DNA of 33,691 bases from Gammaproteobacteria bacterium (lineage in GTDB: Bacteria; Pseudomonadota; Gammaproteobacteria; UBA6429; Thiohalophilaceae): assembly GCA_030617815.1 (NCBI GenBank), contig JAUWUS010000017.1:1-33691 (forward strand), given 5' to 3'. Under the pieces are notes generated by a model. That model made no database searches. It was not told where the DNA came from and saw only the letters and a list, made by a program, of their open reading frames with translations. Below are positions 18,126 through 27,413 of the stretch, one piece after another. Both the position numbers and the translations under genes were made by a program. Position 1 is the first letter of the stretch. Each line of letters starts with the position of its first letter.

Positions 18126-19769
18126 ATGTTTAATTTTTTTGCGAAACAATCTGGATTTAACCCGCCATTTCTTGATGACGCAGCTTATACATGGGGGCCG
18201 CTTAACTTTCTTAACCTGTTCCGTTTACTCATTTCAGGTTTATTTGTCATTCTCTACTTTGTCGGAAATCCATTTCCACAATTAGCATCACATAACAGTT
18301 CTCTGTTTTATGGCGCCAGTGGTAGTTACCTTATTTCCGCCTTAATTTTCAGCATAATGATTCGCTTGCGGTCACCTGACTTTAATCTACAAATCCATAT
18401 TCAAATTTTTAGTGATATCATTTTCATTATCTTAATTATGCACGCGAGTGGTGGCGTACAAAGTGGCTTAGGTACACTCATTATTATTTCCATAGCGGGT
18501 GGCACTATTGTTATTCGCGGCCGCCATTCGCTTTTATTTGCCTCAATCGCTAGCCTTGCTATGTTGTTTGAAGCGTTTTATAACACGCTCGAAGGCTCCA
18601 GTTTAGCTAGTAACATGTTACAAGCAGGCATTTTAGGCGTAACATTTTTCACCACCGCCATCATTACTCATTTTGTTGCCCGATATATCCGTGAAAGTGA
18701 AGCACTTGCACTTAAGCGCGGTGTTGATCTGGCAAACATGTCGCAATTAACAGAACATATAATCCAGCGTATGCAAACCGGCATTATGGTCATCGATCAA
18801 TATAATCAATTACGACTCATTAATGAATCTGCCTGGCATATGTTGGGCATGCCCTCTGTCGTGAACAATCCGTATTTGTCTGCATTAAATACAGAATTAA
18901 ATACGAGTTACAGAAACTGGCAAAATGCCAATGAAGTCGTATCATCACCATTACAGCTGTCACCGGAATACCCCAGTTTATTGCCACGTTTTGCTCAACT
19001 CAGTCAGGAAGAAAATCCCGCTACGCTAATTTTTCTTGAAGATGCTTCTGCAATGTCTCGTGAAGCACAGCAATTACAACTTGCTGCTTTAGGTCGATTA
19101 ACGGCCAGTATCGCACATGAAATCCGTAATCCACTTGGCGCAATCAGCCATGCCGGGCAGTTACTTGCAGAATCACCTAATATGGATGATGCTGATTTTC
19201 GACTCACGCAGATTATTGCTGATCATTCCAAACGTGTGAACACTATTGTGGAAAATGTGATGCAACTTGGCCGGGGCAATCAAAGTTATCCAAAATTAGT
19301 AGAGCTTAATAACTACCTTGAAAATTTCCTTAAAGATTTTATGACCGGCAATCAAACACAACGAAATAATTTTCTTATTAAAGTACAACAGGATAATATA
19401 CAAGTACGTTTTGACCCCAGCCATTTACAACAAATATTAACGAATTTATGTGAAAATGGTTTACGCCATACCGTGGATGATCCGAAAAATAACGAAAAAT
19501 TTAAAATTGAATTTCATGCTGGTATCTCAAAAAATAACAACCGTCCCTATCTCGACATTATTGATCATGGCACTGGCATAGATGAAGAAACCGCCGCACA
19601 TATTTTTGAACCTTTTTATACAACTTCTGAAACTGGAACCGGATTAGGCTTGTATATTTCACGCGAGTTGGCAGAATGTAATCAGGCACATTTAACTCTT
19701 TTACACAGTGGGGCTAAGGGAAGTTGTTTCCGGTTAACCTTCTCTGACCCACGCAGACAAATGCATTAA
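18126..19769 (+). CDS. pilS: Two-component sensor histidine kinase PilS
   Basis: Membrane kinase that controls pilin transcription through PilR; in Pseudomonas it senses pilin levels within the membrane. The 547-residue protein has six predicted helices in the first 190 residues, a PAS-like segment (about 205-315, MQTGIMVIDQYNQLRLINESAWHMLG), a HisKA domain with phospho-acceptor His331 in SIAHEIRNPLGAISHAGQLL, and an ATPase domain with N-box NGLRHT, DHGTGID and GTGLGLYISRELAE. Order and size match PilS. It is followed four bases later by pilR, and both are probably co-transcribed with the small gene upstream. The likely target promoter is in this window at 32345-32361. Confidence 0.93.
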   Translation: MFNFFAKQSGFNPPFLDDAAYTWGPLNFLNLFRLLISGLFVILYFVGNPFPQLASHNSSLFYGASGSYLISALIFSIMIRLRSPDFNLQIHIQIFSDIIFIILIMHASGGVQSGLGTLIIISIAGGTIVIRGRHSLLFASIASLAMLFEAFYNTLEGSSLASNMLQAGILGVTFFTTAIITHFVARYIRESEALALKRGVDLANMSQLTEHIIQRMQTGIMVIDQYNQLRLINESAWHMLGMPSVVNNPYLSALNTELNTSYRNWQNANEVVSSPLQLSPEYPSLLPRFAQLSQEENPATLIFLEDASAMSREAQQLQLAALGRLTASIAHEIRNPLGAISHAGQLLAESPNMDDADFRLTQIIADHSKRVNTIVENVMQLGRGNQSYPKLVELNNYLENFLKDFMTGNQTQRNNFLIKVQQDNIQVRFDPSHLQQILTNLCENGLRHTVDDPKNNEKFKIEFHAGISKNNNRPYLDIIDHGTGIDEETAAHIFEPFYTTSETGTGLGLYISRELAECNQAHLTLLHSGAKGSCFRLTFSDPRRQMH

Positions 19770-19773
19770 AATA

Positions 19774-21132
19774 ATGAATCAAAAAAAGCATATTGCCCTA
19801 ATTGTTGATGATGAACCTGATATTCGTGAATTACTCGATATCACCCTTTCACGCATGAATATTAAAACCTATAGCGCAGAAAATATAACTCAGGCTAAAG
19901 ATTTGTTAAACCAGCATCACTTTGACCTATGCTTAACCGATATGCGCTTGCCCGATGGCAACGGAATTGAGTTAATCAAATACATTCAGGAAAATATTTC
20001 CAGCTTACCAGTAGCAATGATCACCGCGCATGGCAACATGGAATATGCGATTGAAGCATTAAAATCGGGTGCTTTTGATTTTATTTCCAAACCAGTTGAT
20101 CTTAATGTTCTGCGCAACCTGGTAAAAACAGCACTTAAACTCTCAGATACAAAAACTGAAGAAACCATTGAAGATCAAAACGAACAATACGGATTATTGG
20201 GTAAATCAGCAGCGATAAAAGAAACCCGGAAAAAAATACAAAAACTCGCTCGAAGCCAGGCTCCGGTTTATATTCATGGCGAGTCCGGAGTGGGTAAGGA
20301 ACTTGTTGCTAAACTTATTCACGAACAAGGCCCCCGCGCAGATAAAAACTTTGTACCCGTTAACTGCGGTGCTATCCCTTCTGAATTAATGGAAAGTGAA
20401 TTTTTTGGCCATAAAAAAGGCAGCTTTACCGGCGCAACCACAGATAAACAAGGCTTGTTTCAAGCAGCTGATGGCGGGACTTTATTTTTAGATGAAGTTG
20501 CTGATTTGCCACTTGCTATGCAAGTAAAACTTTTACGCGCAATACAGGAAAAAGCCATTCGGCCAATCGGTAGTCAGCAGGAAATTTCCGTAAATGTTCG
20601 TATTTTAAGCGCAACCCATAAAAACCTGGCTGAACTTACTGACAAAGCAGAATTTCGTCAGGATCTTTATTATCGAATTAATGTTATTGAACTCGAAGTG
20701 CCGAATTTACGAGAGCATACGGAAGATATTCCGATTTTAGCTAAACACTTATTACAAAAAATTGCAGATGAATGGCAAACAGAAACACCCAAACTTGATA
20801 AAGACAGTTTAAAAGCACTAAATGAATATTCATTCCCGGGTAATGTACGAGAGTTAGAAAATATTCTCGAACGCGCAATGACCTTACATGAAAACCAGGT
20901 AATAACCCAAAATGATCTTCAGCTACCCGATGCCAGTAGCAAAGAAAACTCAATTGATGATGAGCTTTCTTTAAATACAACGTTGCTTGATCCAATGTTA
21001 ATACAAAAAGAAAAAGAAGTTATTCAGCAAGCTTTAGAAAAAACAAAATACAATAAAACAGCTGCTGCAAAGTTACTCGGAATTTCATTTCGTGCTTTGC
21101 GTTACAGAATTAAGAAATTAGGAATGGAATAA
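19774..21132 (+). CDS. pilR: Sigma-54-dependent response regulator PilR
   Basis: NtrC-family activator of pilin transcription. The 452-residue product has a receiver domain with phospho-acceptor Asp56 (CLTDMRLPDGNG), a AAA+ domain with Walker A GESGVGKE (169-176) and the sigma-54 contact loop GSFTGA (216-221), and a C-terminal Fis-type helix-turn-helix (NKTAAAKLLGISFRALRYRIKKLGM). All residues needed for sigma-54 activation are present. Coupled to pilS by a four-base gap, it is assigned as PilR rather than NtrC by partner and by the sigma-54 pilin promoter elsewhere in the window. It converges on gspN with only 13 bases between the stops and no visible terminator. Confidence 0.93.
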   Translation: MNQKKHIALIVDDEPDIRELLDITLSRMNIKTYSAENITQAKDLLNQHHFDLCLTDMRLPDGNGIELIKYIQENISSLPVAMITAHGNMEYAIEALKSGAFDFISKPVDLNVLRNLVKTALKLSDTKTEETIEDQNEQYGLLGKSAAIKETRKKIQKLARSQAPVYIHGESGVGKELVAKLIHEQGPRADKNFVPVNCGAIPSELMESEFFGHKKGSFTGATTDKQGLFQAADGGTLFLDEVADLPLAMQVKLLRAIQEKAIRPIGSQQEISVNVRILSATHKNLAELTDKAEFRQDLYYRINVIELEVPNLREHTEDIPILAKHLLQKIADEWQTETPKLDKDSLKALNEYSFPGNVRELENILERAMTLHENQVITQNDLQLPDASSKENSIDDELSLNTTLLDPMLIQKEKEVIQQALEKTKYNKTAAAKLLGISFRALRYRIKKLGME

Positions 21133-21145
21133 TAAAAAAACATTC

Positions 21146-21931
21146 TTACCAGATTTTAAAGTTACTGTTAAAAGTAACACGACCACCAACATCTTTTTTG
21201 CCTAAAAATGAAAGCATTTTTTCCAGTGAACCGCCTGTTTTACGTGCAGCTAACTTCATGGAAAGATTAAGCTGGCCATCTTTATTTAAGGTTAGTTGCC
21301 CAGTGGCATTTAATAGTCCGCCACTGTCTTTTATTTTACCCGATGTGGCGCCCTCTTTTTCAGCTCGAAAATCAATAACAAAATCACCAAAGGATTGACG
21401 TTGTGGTGAAATCATTAGTATATCGTTTAAAGATAATTTCCCATTTATGCCAACATAGTTATTTTTTTGGAAAAATGAAACTGGAAAATAACCAGAAACT
21501 TTTCCAGCGTACGAAAAAGGCATACCATAAGTTAATGGTTGTAATGAAGATAGATCAATCAAAAAACGTGTTTCTTCCAGTTCTATTCTACCCGAAGAAG
21601 AAAGATTAAGTTGTGTATTAATATATTGTTCATCATTAATAATAGACACATCCGCTGATAGCTCACCTATTATTAAATTTAACGGATGTAATTCCCAGTT
21701 TACTGAACCAAGCGCAACACCTGAAACATGAAGTTGTCTTGCATTACCCGACCAGATTGTGCCAGAGATTGATGATAACGTTATATTTTTTGGCAAATTA
21801 ATAGCCGCTAAAGCAACAGTTGCAGGTAAGGTGGTTATTAAAAAAAATAAATATAAAGCAATAACGATTAAAATAATTTTCATATTTTTCTTGTTATAAG
21901 AAAAATCAGGCAAAGAATAATTAATTTTCAT
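21146..21931 (-). CDS. gspN: Type II secretion system protein N
   Basis: The 261-residue product has an N-terminal helix (IILIVIALYLFFLITTLPATVALA) and then a mainly beta periplasmic part with LSSISGTIWSGNARQLHVSGVALGSVNWELHP, the hallmark opening of GspN. The last strand ends at the very C-terminus. GspN is an accessory inner-membrane component of type II secretion systems, of poorly defined role and missing in some systems. It is the last gene of the operon. Its ATG shares one base with the gspM stop (TAATG). A second ATG 16 codons in (NMKIILIV) is a possible alternative start, which would remove the unusual hydrophilic leader. Confidence 0.88.
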   Translation of the reverse strand: MKINYSLPDFSYNKKNMKIILIVIALYLFFLITTLPATVALAAINLPKNITLSSISGTIWSGNARQLHVSGVALGSVNWELHPLNLIIGELSADVSIINDEQYINTQLNLSSSGRIELEETRFLIDLSSLQPLTYGMPFSYAGKVSGYFPVSFFQKNNYVGINGKLSLNDILMISPQRQSFGDFVIDFRAEKEGATSGKIKDSGGLLNATGQLTLNKDGQLNLSMKLAARKTGGSLEKMLSFLGKKDVGGRVTFNSNFKIW

Positions 21932-22413
21932 TATGAATCTAAAAACACCCGCACATTAACCAAACCTGTTGATTCTGTTTTTTCAATATTAATCTCATTA
22001 ACTAGCAAACCATGTTTAGATTCTATCGTTGCCAGCCACTTAATTAATTCATCAAAGGCCGCATCCTCAAACCAGACTCTAACACCAGAATCACCTTCCG
22101 GTTGCACTCGTTTCATGACCCCGGCCAGGCCCGCTTTTCGTACGCTGCTATCGACCATACTCAGAATAAATTGTTTCCCTTGTGGTTGTTCCGGTAACAA
22201 ACGTCCACCACGTAATTGTTTAACTTCGCGTGCAGCAGCATGCATCCACTCAAGTGTTTGTGTTGCTTCTGCAACATTTTTTTTATTTTTTTTGTAATTA
22301 GTGCTTACGGGTTGTACAACGAACAAATAAAATACAAATATAACAACGACAGAAGCTGCTACTTGAACCATAGTACGTTCACGCTGAGTTAAGCTTAAAA
22401 ACCAGTCTTTCAT
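21931..22413 (-). CDS. gspM: Type II secretion system protein M
   Basis: The 160-residue bitopic inner-membrane protein has a short cytosolic start (MKDWFLSLTQRERTMVQVAA), one helix (VVVIFVFYLFVVQPV), a coiled segment, and a periplasmic ferredoxin-like domain ending in VNVRVFLDS. Size and pattern match GspM, which binds GspL in the assembly platform. Its ATG overlaps the gspL stop by four bases, consistent with coupled synthesis of the two partners. Confidence 0.9.
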   Translation of the reverse strand: MKDWFLSLTQRERTMVQVAASVVVIFVFYLFVVQPVSTNYKKNKKNVAEATQTLEWMHAAAREVKQLRGGRLLPEQPQGKQFILSMVDSSVRKAGLAGVMKRVQPEGDSGVRVWFEDAAFDELIKWLATIESKHGLLVNEINIEKTESTGLVNVRVFLDS

Positions 22414-23654
22414 AACTCGGCTCCAATAATTTGTATCCGCGCAGTCACTGTTTCTTTTCCTGATGATGCATTCTGAATTTCAACCTGATAACCTTTTTCT
22501 TTGTTTAATTGACCTTTCAATTTATCCAGTGCCTGCAAACTTGCAATATGTAATTCAATATTAATGCGACCATCATAATAGCGTAACGATTTAATTTTTA
22601 AGCCTTTCGTTCGGGAAAAAATACTCGCGCTGCCTGATAACATTTCAGTAAAGCTCCGACCGCTTTGCCCTCTACGTTTTTTTAAACTCTCTAATTCAGA
22701 TTGCATTTGCGTTCTGGCATTAATGATACGCCGTGATTTAGGAAATGTACTTTTATATATTTTTGTTATTTCAGCATTTAATATCTTATTTTGTTTGCTC
22801 AAGCTAAAATAATCTACAATAAACAAACCACCCTGCACGCTTAGCCAGATTAAAAACAGAATCGCAACGGGCAACCATGTTTTAGTTGCTTGTGACCAGT
22901 TTTTCTTTTTCTTATATAAACCTTGCAAAAGATTTACAGCATTTTCTTTTGAGCTATTTTTAATTAGACATAAAAGTGGCTGGACAGAACAAAATTCTTT
23001 ATCCAAATTAACATTTTTTGTTAATTTATCCAGCGTACTATTTTCATCAGTTTCTTTACCGCAGTAAATTAACTTAATTGTTTCGTTTTCAGCTAAACCA
23101 TCATCCAGATTAACTTTAGCCTCAATAACGGTCTCTGTAGAAGCTGCAAACTTTATATTTTCGCCATTAAAAAACACCCTTTTCCCAATAGAAAATAAAG
23201 TGTGTTTTTCTGCCAGTAATAAGTAATCAGCAACCATCGCATCCGCATAAATACCTGCATTTTCAAGTTGCTGAATAACAGATTCAAAATAGCGTTTGTT
23301 AATCACTGCAACATTATATTGATTATCAGATTGAGCATCGTTAGATTTACTTACTGCAAAATAAAGTTCATCAACATCATCAACAACACTATCTTCAAGC
23401 GCATAAGGCACGGCTTGCCGGACATGTTGAATATTTTTCCCGGGAATTTCTGCTTTTAAAAATAAAACATCTTCACCCGGTAACACAACCGTAATATGAT
23501 ATTGTGCTGATGCCACAGCAGCATCACCAAGCAAACCTTGTGCTAACTTTAATTCACCGTTTTCACTTTCATAAACCCAGCTTAATTCAACAGAATTAAG
23601 CTCTGTTGATTCATCACCTCGCCCAGGTAAAAAAAGATAAAAACTGGAGTTCAT
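22410..23654 (-). CDS. gspL: Type II secretion system protein L
   Basis: The 414-residue inner-membrane platform protein recruits the GspE ATPase. It has an actin-like cytosolic domain (residues 1 to about 245; VVLPGEDVLFLKAEIPGKNIQHVRQAVPYALED is characteristic), one helix at about 260-280 (LPVAILFLIWLSVQGGLFIV), a coiled coil, and a periplasmic ferredoxin-like domain (SLRYYDGRINIELHIASLQALDKLK). The C-terminal domain order fits the family. It overlaps gspK and gspM by four bases each. Confidence 0.93.
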   Translation of the reverse strand: MNSSFYLFLPGRGDESTELNSVELSWVYESENGELKLAQGLLGDAAVASAQYHITVVLPGEDVLFLKAEIPGKNIQHVRQAVPYALEDSVVDDVDELYFAVSKSNDAQSDNQYNVAVINKRYFESVIQQLENAGIYADAMVADYLLLAEKHTLFSIGKRVFFNGENIKFAASTETVIEAKVNLDDGLAENETIKLIYCGKETDENSTLDKLTKNVNLDKEFCSVQPLLCLIKNSSKENAVNLLQGLYKKKKNWSQATKTWLPVAILFLIWLSVQGGLFIVDYFSLSKQNKILNAEITKIYKSTFPKSRRIINARTQMQSELESLKKRRGQSGRSFTEMLSGSASIFSRTKGLKIKSLRYYDGRINIELHIASLQALDKLKGQLNKEKGYQVEIQNASSGKETVTARIQIIGAEL

Positions 23655-24583
23655 AAAATACCTCGGCTACGCTTTAAAACTCTAACGCTTCCGCTACTTT
23701 CACGATTAAGAACCGTTGTATATTCGACAGATATTCTTTCTATTTGCACTGTTGAATTTAATTTAAAATAATTACTGCTCACACTTAAACCTTCATTGTT
23801 TACTTTTTTTTGTTTTAATAACGGATGTTGAAGAAAATTTTCTAATTTTTTATATATTTCTTTATTTCGGTCTTCAACCAGACTCTGCGCATCTTCAAGT
23901 GTAATATCTTTTACTATGCTGCTTAATACCTCAGCTGATGCGGTATTAACATTAATCGCCGTATTTGATTTTAACACACAAACAAACGGTCGTAATTTCT
24001 CATAACTCTCAAAATCAACATCTTTTATTAATAATAACTCACTTACATCACTCATCGCCTGATTTGCAGCGCGATATGCAGGAGATAAATTCAAATATTC
24101 ACTATCTTCTGCACCCGAAAATCCGATTTGTTCATTAGAATCTATCCAGTCAACAATAACTGCTGACATATCTTCGTTCAAATCCAGATTACGTAATAAA
24201 CGTTTAAAACGATCAATATAAAGTTTCTGTGGTTTACCATCCTGAACAAGATTATTAATATTAAAGCGAGACTGTAAATCTTCTATCTGACCACTCATTT
24301 GACCACCTTCAATCGGTAAAAGTGGTAACACCGTCGCCCAGTCATCCTCAAAACTGTCTATTTCGTTATCTTTTTGATCACGAATAAGAATTTGTTTCGC
24401 CCATGACTCAGCACCTAACTCATACTGATAGGCTTGTTCAAAATTAAACACATTAGCACTGCGATGAATATCCAGTTGTTGTCTGGAGGACATCGATACG
24501 GCAAGAATAGTGGCTAATGCAAGAATCAACATAACCGTGATTAATGCCACACCTTTTTCCTGATGTTTTATATTCAGCTTCAT
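23651..24583 (-). CDS. gspK: Type II secretion minor pseudopilin K
   Basis: The 310-residue, largest minor pseudopilin caps the pseudopilus tip with GspI and GspJ. The class III leader ends at KG, followed by VALITVMLILALATILAVSMSSRQQ. The fifth residue is Thr rather than Glu, which is normal for GspK. An alpha-helical domain follows, with DLQSRFNINNLVQDGK, VDWIDSN and INVNTASAEVLSSIV, matching the family. It overlaps gspL and gspJ by four bases. Confidence 0.94.
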   Translation of the reverse strand: MKLNIKHQEKGVALITVMLILALATILAVSMSSRQQLDIHRSANVFNFEQAYQYELGAESWAKQILIRDQKDNEIDSFEDDWATVLPLLPIEGGQMSGQIEDLQSRFNINNLVQDGKPQKLYIDRFKRLLRNLDLNEDMSAVIVDWIDSNEQIGFSGAEDSEYLNLSPAYRAANQAMSDVSELLLIKDVDFESYEKLRPFVCVLKSNTAINVNTASAEVLSSIVKDITLEDAQSLVEDRNKEIYKKLENFLQHPLLKQKKVNNEGLSVSSNYFKLNSTVQIERISVEYTTVLNRESSGSVRVLKRSRGIL

Positions 24584-25215
24584 GTGTTATTTGCCAATAA
24601 AATTAAACGTCGGATTTTTCCCCAGTCCTGAAGTTCTAAGCTAAACTCAACCGCTTTGGGTAAAGGAAATAGTCCGGTGTTTGTTCCTGCTTCTGGCCAG
24701 TCTGAAACCCACTCATCCTCACCATTTAAAAAACGCCATTCAATTGATTCAATATTTACTAAAACTTCAGTTTCCATTGCTTCGGTATCCTGAGCCCGAT
24801 CAAGAACCGGCCAGGTAATGCGAATCAGTTTCTGTTGTTCTAATTTATAAGCAACACGTTGCACATGGCTACGCTTTAAATGCGCCGGGTTGCGATACCC
24901 TGCCCGCGTCCACGCCATAGTTGCATCACCATCCTGGCTTGATTGCATGGCGGGTAATAAATCACCATATTCATCTCTTATTTTTCGATCTATCGTTTGA
25001 CGTAAATCGGTGCTTATACGCATCATCGCTAACTGTAATTCAGCAATTCGATCTGCTGCTTGTTCAGTTGAATTTTTTTTTGTTATGACCGATTGCAAAC
25101 CACCATATGCCATAACCGACAACACACTAAATATCGACAAGGCAACGAGTAACTCCAATAAAGTAAAGCCTCGTTTTAAATGAACATATTTATTGTTTTT
25201 AACTATTTTAATCAT
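24580..25215 (-). CDS. gspJ: Type II secretion minor pseudopilin J
   Basis: The 211-residue minor pseudopilin has a leader ending in KRG and the class III core FTLLELLVALSIFSVLSVMAYGGL. Conserved downstream segments are LQLAMMRISTDLRQ and RAGYRNPAHLKRSHVQRVAYKLEQQKLIR, typical of GspJ. The 13-residue basic leader before the cleavage site is longer than average. It starts three bases after gspI and overlaps gspK by four. Confidence 0.94.
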   Translation of the reverse strand: MIKIVKNNKYVHLKRGFTLLELLVALSIFSVLSVMAYGGLQSVITKKNSTEQAADRIAELQLAMMRISTDLRQTIDRKIRDEYGDLLPAMQSSQDGDATMAWTRAGYRNPAHLKRSHVQRVAYKLEQQKLIRITWPVLDRAQDTEAMETEVLVNIESIEWRFLNGEDEWVSDWPEAGTNTGLFPLPKAVEFSLELQDWGKIRRLILLANNT

Positions 25216-25218
25216 ACG

Positions 25219-25626
25219 TCACGGCGCTGTATTTTTTTTAGTTCTTTTCCCGGTAAAAGCAATAAATCGTACCACCGGCTCACCTTTTTCGTTTACCCGA
25301 TTTACTTCAACTTCCAGTCGACGAAGATCCTTATCTGCTGTATTTGACACCTTTAATTTCCAGCGCCACTCCTCATCAGCCATAAATTCATGTCCGCTTG
25401 AAGTTCCGGTGCCCGGCCAATCCGCTAACTGAATTTCATTCACTTTATTATTTGCCACCCATAAAGCAATGGTTTTATCTTTCAGGTATGCCAGTTGTAA
25501 TGCCTGACTTCCTGCAACTTTAATAATAGTGGCTAGTCCCATAGTAAGAACAGCAAATGCAACCAGCACTTCTAACAAAGTAAATGCTTTTTGTTTATAA
25601 CTATATTTACCTGGGTGTGATTTCAT
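25219..25626 (-). CDS. gspI: Type II secretion minor pseudopilin I
   Basis: The 135-residue minor pseudopilin nucleates the tip complex with GspJ and GspK. The core AFTLLEVLVAFAVLTMGLATI has Ala rather than Gly before the cleavage point, with Glu5 intact. WVANNKVNEIQLADWPGTGTSSG is a diagnostic GspI block. It lies nine bases from gspH and three from gspJ. Confidence 0.94.
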   Translation of the reverse strand: MKSHPGKYSYKQKAFTLLEVLVAFAVLTMGLATIIKVAGSQALQLAYLKDKTIALWVANNKVNEIQLADWPGTGTSSGHEFMADEEWRWKLKVSNTADKDLRRLEVEVNRVNEKGEPVVRFIAFTGKRTKKNTAP

Positions 25627-25635
25627 CAGCTTTTA

Positions 25636-26154
25636 TTATTCGTTAATATATTCAAGTTTTAATTTGCCATTAAAAGAACCGGTCAACTGATAATACGGAT
25701 GAGGGTTATTCTTTACACTCATTCTCATTTGAAAGGGTGTTTGTTCCCCGCTTGATAAAAAATACAATCGTAATGAATCTGATTCTTTATCTGTAAATAA
25801 TTTTTCCTTCGTTTCAGTCTCCACTCTGAATTCCAATGCATCTTTTATTGAGCGAGCATGAAATATTTTACTTGTTAACGGAATCCACTTTTTATCTTTA
25901 TATTCAAGAAATAAATATTCCTGTTTATTTATTTCCATTGCGATTTCTTTCGCTTGAATAATGGCTTCTTCTCGCACCAGCTTGATTAATGCGTGCAAAC
26001 GTTTAGCTTCTTCTTGCATTTCCCGCTCAATGCCTGATGATCCCATCGACAAAACAGCCAAACTGGTAACGATACCTGATAAAACAACAACAACTAACAG
26101 TTCAATTAAGGTAAAACCTTTTTTTTTATTGTATTGAGTTAAATTATGCTGCAT
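25636..26154 (-). CDS. gspH: Type II secretion minor pseudopilin H
   Basis: The 172-residue minor pseudopilin has leader KKKG then FTLIELLVVVVLSGIVTSLAVLSMG, followed by EAKRLHALIKLVREEAIIQAKEIAMEI, the GspH/FimT-type helix. Its sequence rules it out as the major pseudopilin GspG: there is no proline-based IVP-type kink, no calcium-loop region, and the tail is GspH-like. It follows gspF directly, after 30 bases, where gspG would be expected. Confidence 0.9.
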   Translation of the reverse strand: MQHNLTQYNKKKGFTLIELLVVVVLSGIVTSLAVLSMGSSGIEREMQEEAKRLHALIKLVREEAIIQAKEIAMEINKQEYLFLEYKDKKWIPLTSKIFHARSIKDALEFRVETETKEKLFTDKESDSLRLYFLSSGEQTPFQMRMSVKNNPHPYYQLTGSFNGKLKLEYINE

Positions 26155-26168
26155 TTATTTAATCCGTA

Positions 26169-26196
26169 GTTATTTAACCAGTCGTTACTTAACCAG
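26169..26196. repeat. 15-bp-period imperfect tandem repeat at the gspF stop
   Basis: GTTATTTAACCAG (26169-26181) and GTTACTTAACCAG (26184-26196) differ at one base of 13. The second copy contains the gspF stop codon and the first repeats it 15 bases further, in the same frame, giving two consecutive in-frame stops. It lies exactly at the gspF-gspH junction. Confidence 0.75.
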
Positions 26197-27402
26197 CTGA
26201 TTAAGATCAAGCACCGGTAATAAAATGGCCAGTACAATAATCAAGACTACAACGCCCATCACAACAATCACTAAAGGCTCTAACACTCCCATTAATAATC
26301 CTCTGGTTGTTTCCAGCTCTCTTTCCTGATTCGTTGCCGCGCGATCAAGCATTTGTTCAAGCTGCCCGGTGGCTTCACCACTGGCAATTAAATTTATTAA
26401 CATAGGATTAAAATAACCACTTTGCTCAAGTGTTAAGGATAAACTGCTGCCTTCACTCACCTTTTGTGCCGCCACATCCACTGCCTCACGCATTGGTAGA
26501 TTATCCATAACCTGTATGGATATGCGCATTGCATCAAGCACAGGAATACCACTTGCGGCAAGAATACTTAACGTTCGTGAAAATTGAGCTGAGTTTGCGC
26601 CCAAAACCAGTTTGCCCAGTATTGGCAATTTTAATAAAAACTGGTGATAACGTTTTTTAAAAACAGGTTGTCGTACTAACTTTTTAAAAATACCAAAGCC
26701 TATGATCATGGCCAGGAGTATATAAATAAACCACGCCTGCATAAATTCACTTGTTGCGATAAGTGCAATAGTCAAAAAGGGAAGTTGCTGCCCTGTATCT
26801 GAAAAGACCTTAACCACCTCAGGCACAACATAAGCTAATAAACCGCTAACAACAAGAATAGACATCACGGTTAATATCACAGGATAAACAAGCGCCAGCT
26901 TTAAACGTTGTTGCAATTGCTGGCGCTGTTCGGTGTAATCAGCTAAACGTTCCAACACCACATCTAAATGTCCTGACTGCTCACCTGCTGCAACGGTGGC
27001 ACAATACATTTCAGAGAAAATATGCGGGTAATCTCGTAAACCATCAGCAAGTGTGTGACCTTCGAGTATTTTTGCTCGAACACCTAGTAAAAGTTTTTTT
27101 ACTTTAGGTTTTATACTTTGACGCGCGACCGTTGCCGTTGCTTCATCCAGCGGTATACCTGATCGGGATAAAGTGGCAAGTTGTCGGGTCATTAATGCCA
27201 GTTCGGTGGTATTAATACGTTGTTCGAAAATCAGGACTTTATTTTTTTCGTTATTTATTTGTTTTTTAATTTCAGTGACTGTCAGCGGTACAAGCTTTTG
27301 TTCGCGTAACTGTTGTCTAATCAAGCGTGCAGAATCACCATCGACAACACCTTTTTTTTCACGGCCGTTTTGATCAAGAGCGGTATATTCAAAAGCACTC
27401 AT
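26185..27402 (-). CDS. gspF: Type II secretion inner-membrane platform protein F
   Basis: The 405-residue polytopic protein of the assembly platform has two copies of the T2SF domain. Copy one has LALMTRQLATLSRSGIPLDEA and YCATVAAGEQSGHLDVVLERLADY. Copy two has FSRTLSILAASGIPVLDAM and LINLIASGEATGQLEQMLDRAA. Three or four helices include VILTVMSILVVSGLLAYVVPEVV and the C-terminal VVVLIIVLAILLPVLDLNQL. Length is normal. It starts 11 bases after gspE. Confidence 0.96.
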   Translation of the reverse strand: MSAFEYTALDQNGREKKGVVDGDSARLIRQQLREQKLVPLTVTEIKKQINNEKNKVLIFEQRINTTELALMTRQLATLSRSGIPLDEATATVARQSIKPKVKKLLLGVRAKILEGHTLADGLRDYPHIFSEMYCATVAAGEQSGHLDVVLERLADYTEQRQQLQQRLKLALVYPVILTVMSILVVSGLLAYVVPEVVKVFSDTGQQLPFLTIALIATSEFMQAWFIYILLAMIIGFGIFKKLVRQPVFKKRYHQFLLKLPILGKLVLGANSAQFSRTLSILAASGIPVLDAMRISIQVMDNLPMREAVDVAAQKVSEGSSLSLTLEQSGYFNPMLINLIASGEATGQLEQMLDRAATNQERELETTRGLLMGVLEPLVIVVMGVVVLIIVLAILLPVLDLNQLVK

Positions 27403-27413
27403 TGTTAATCACC

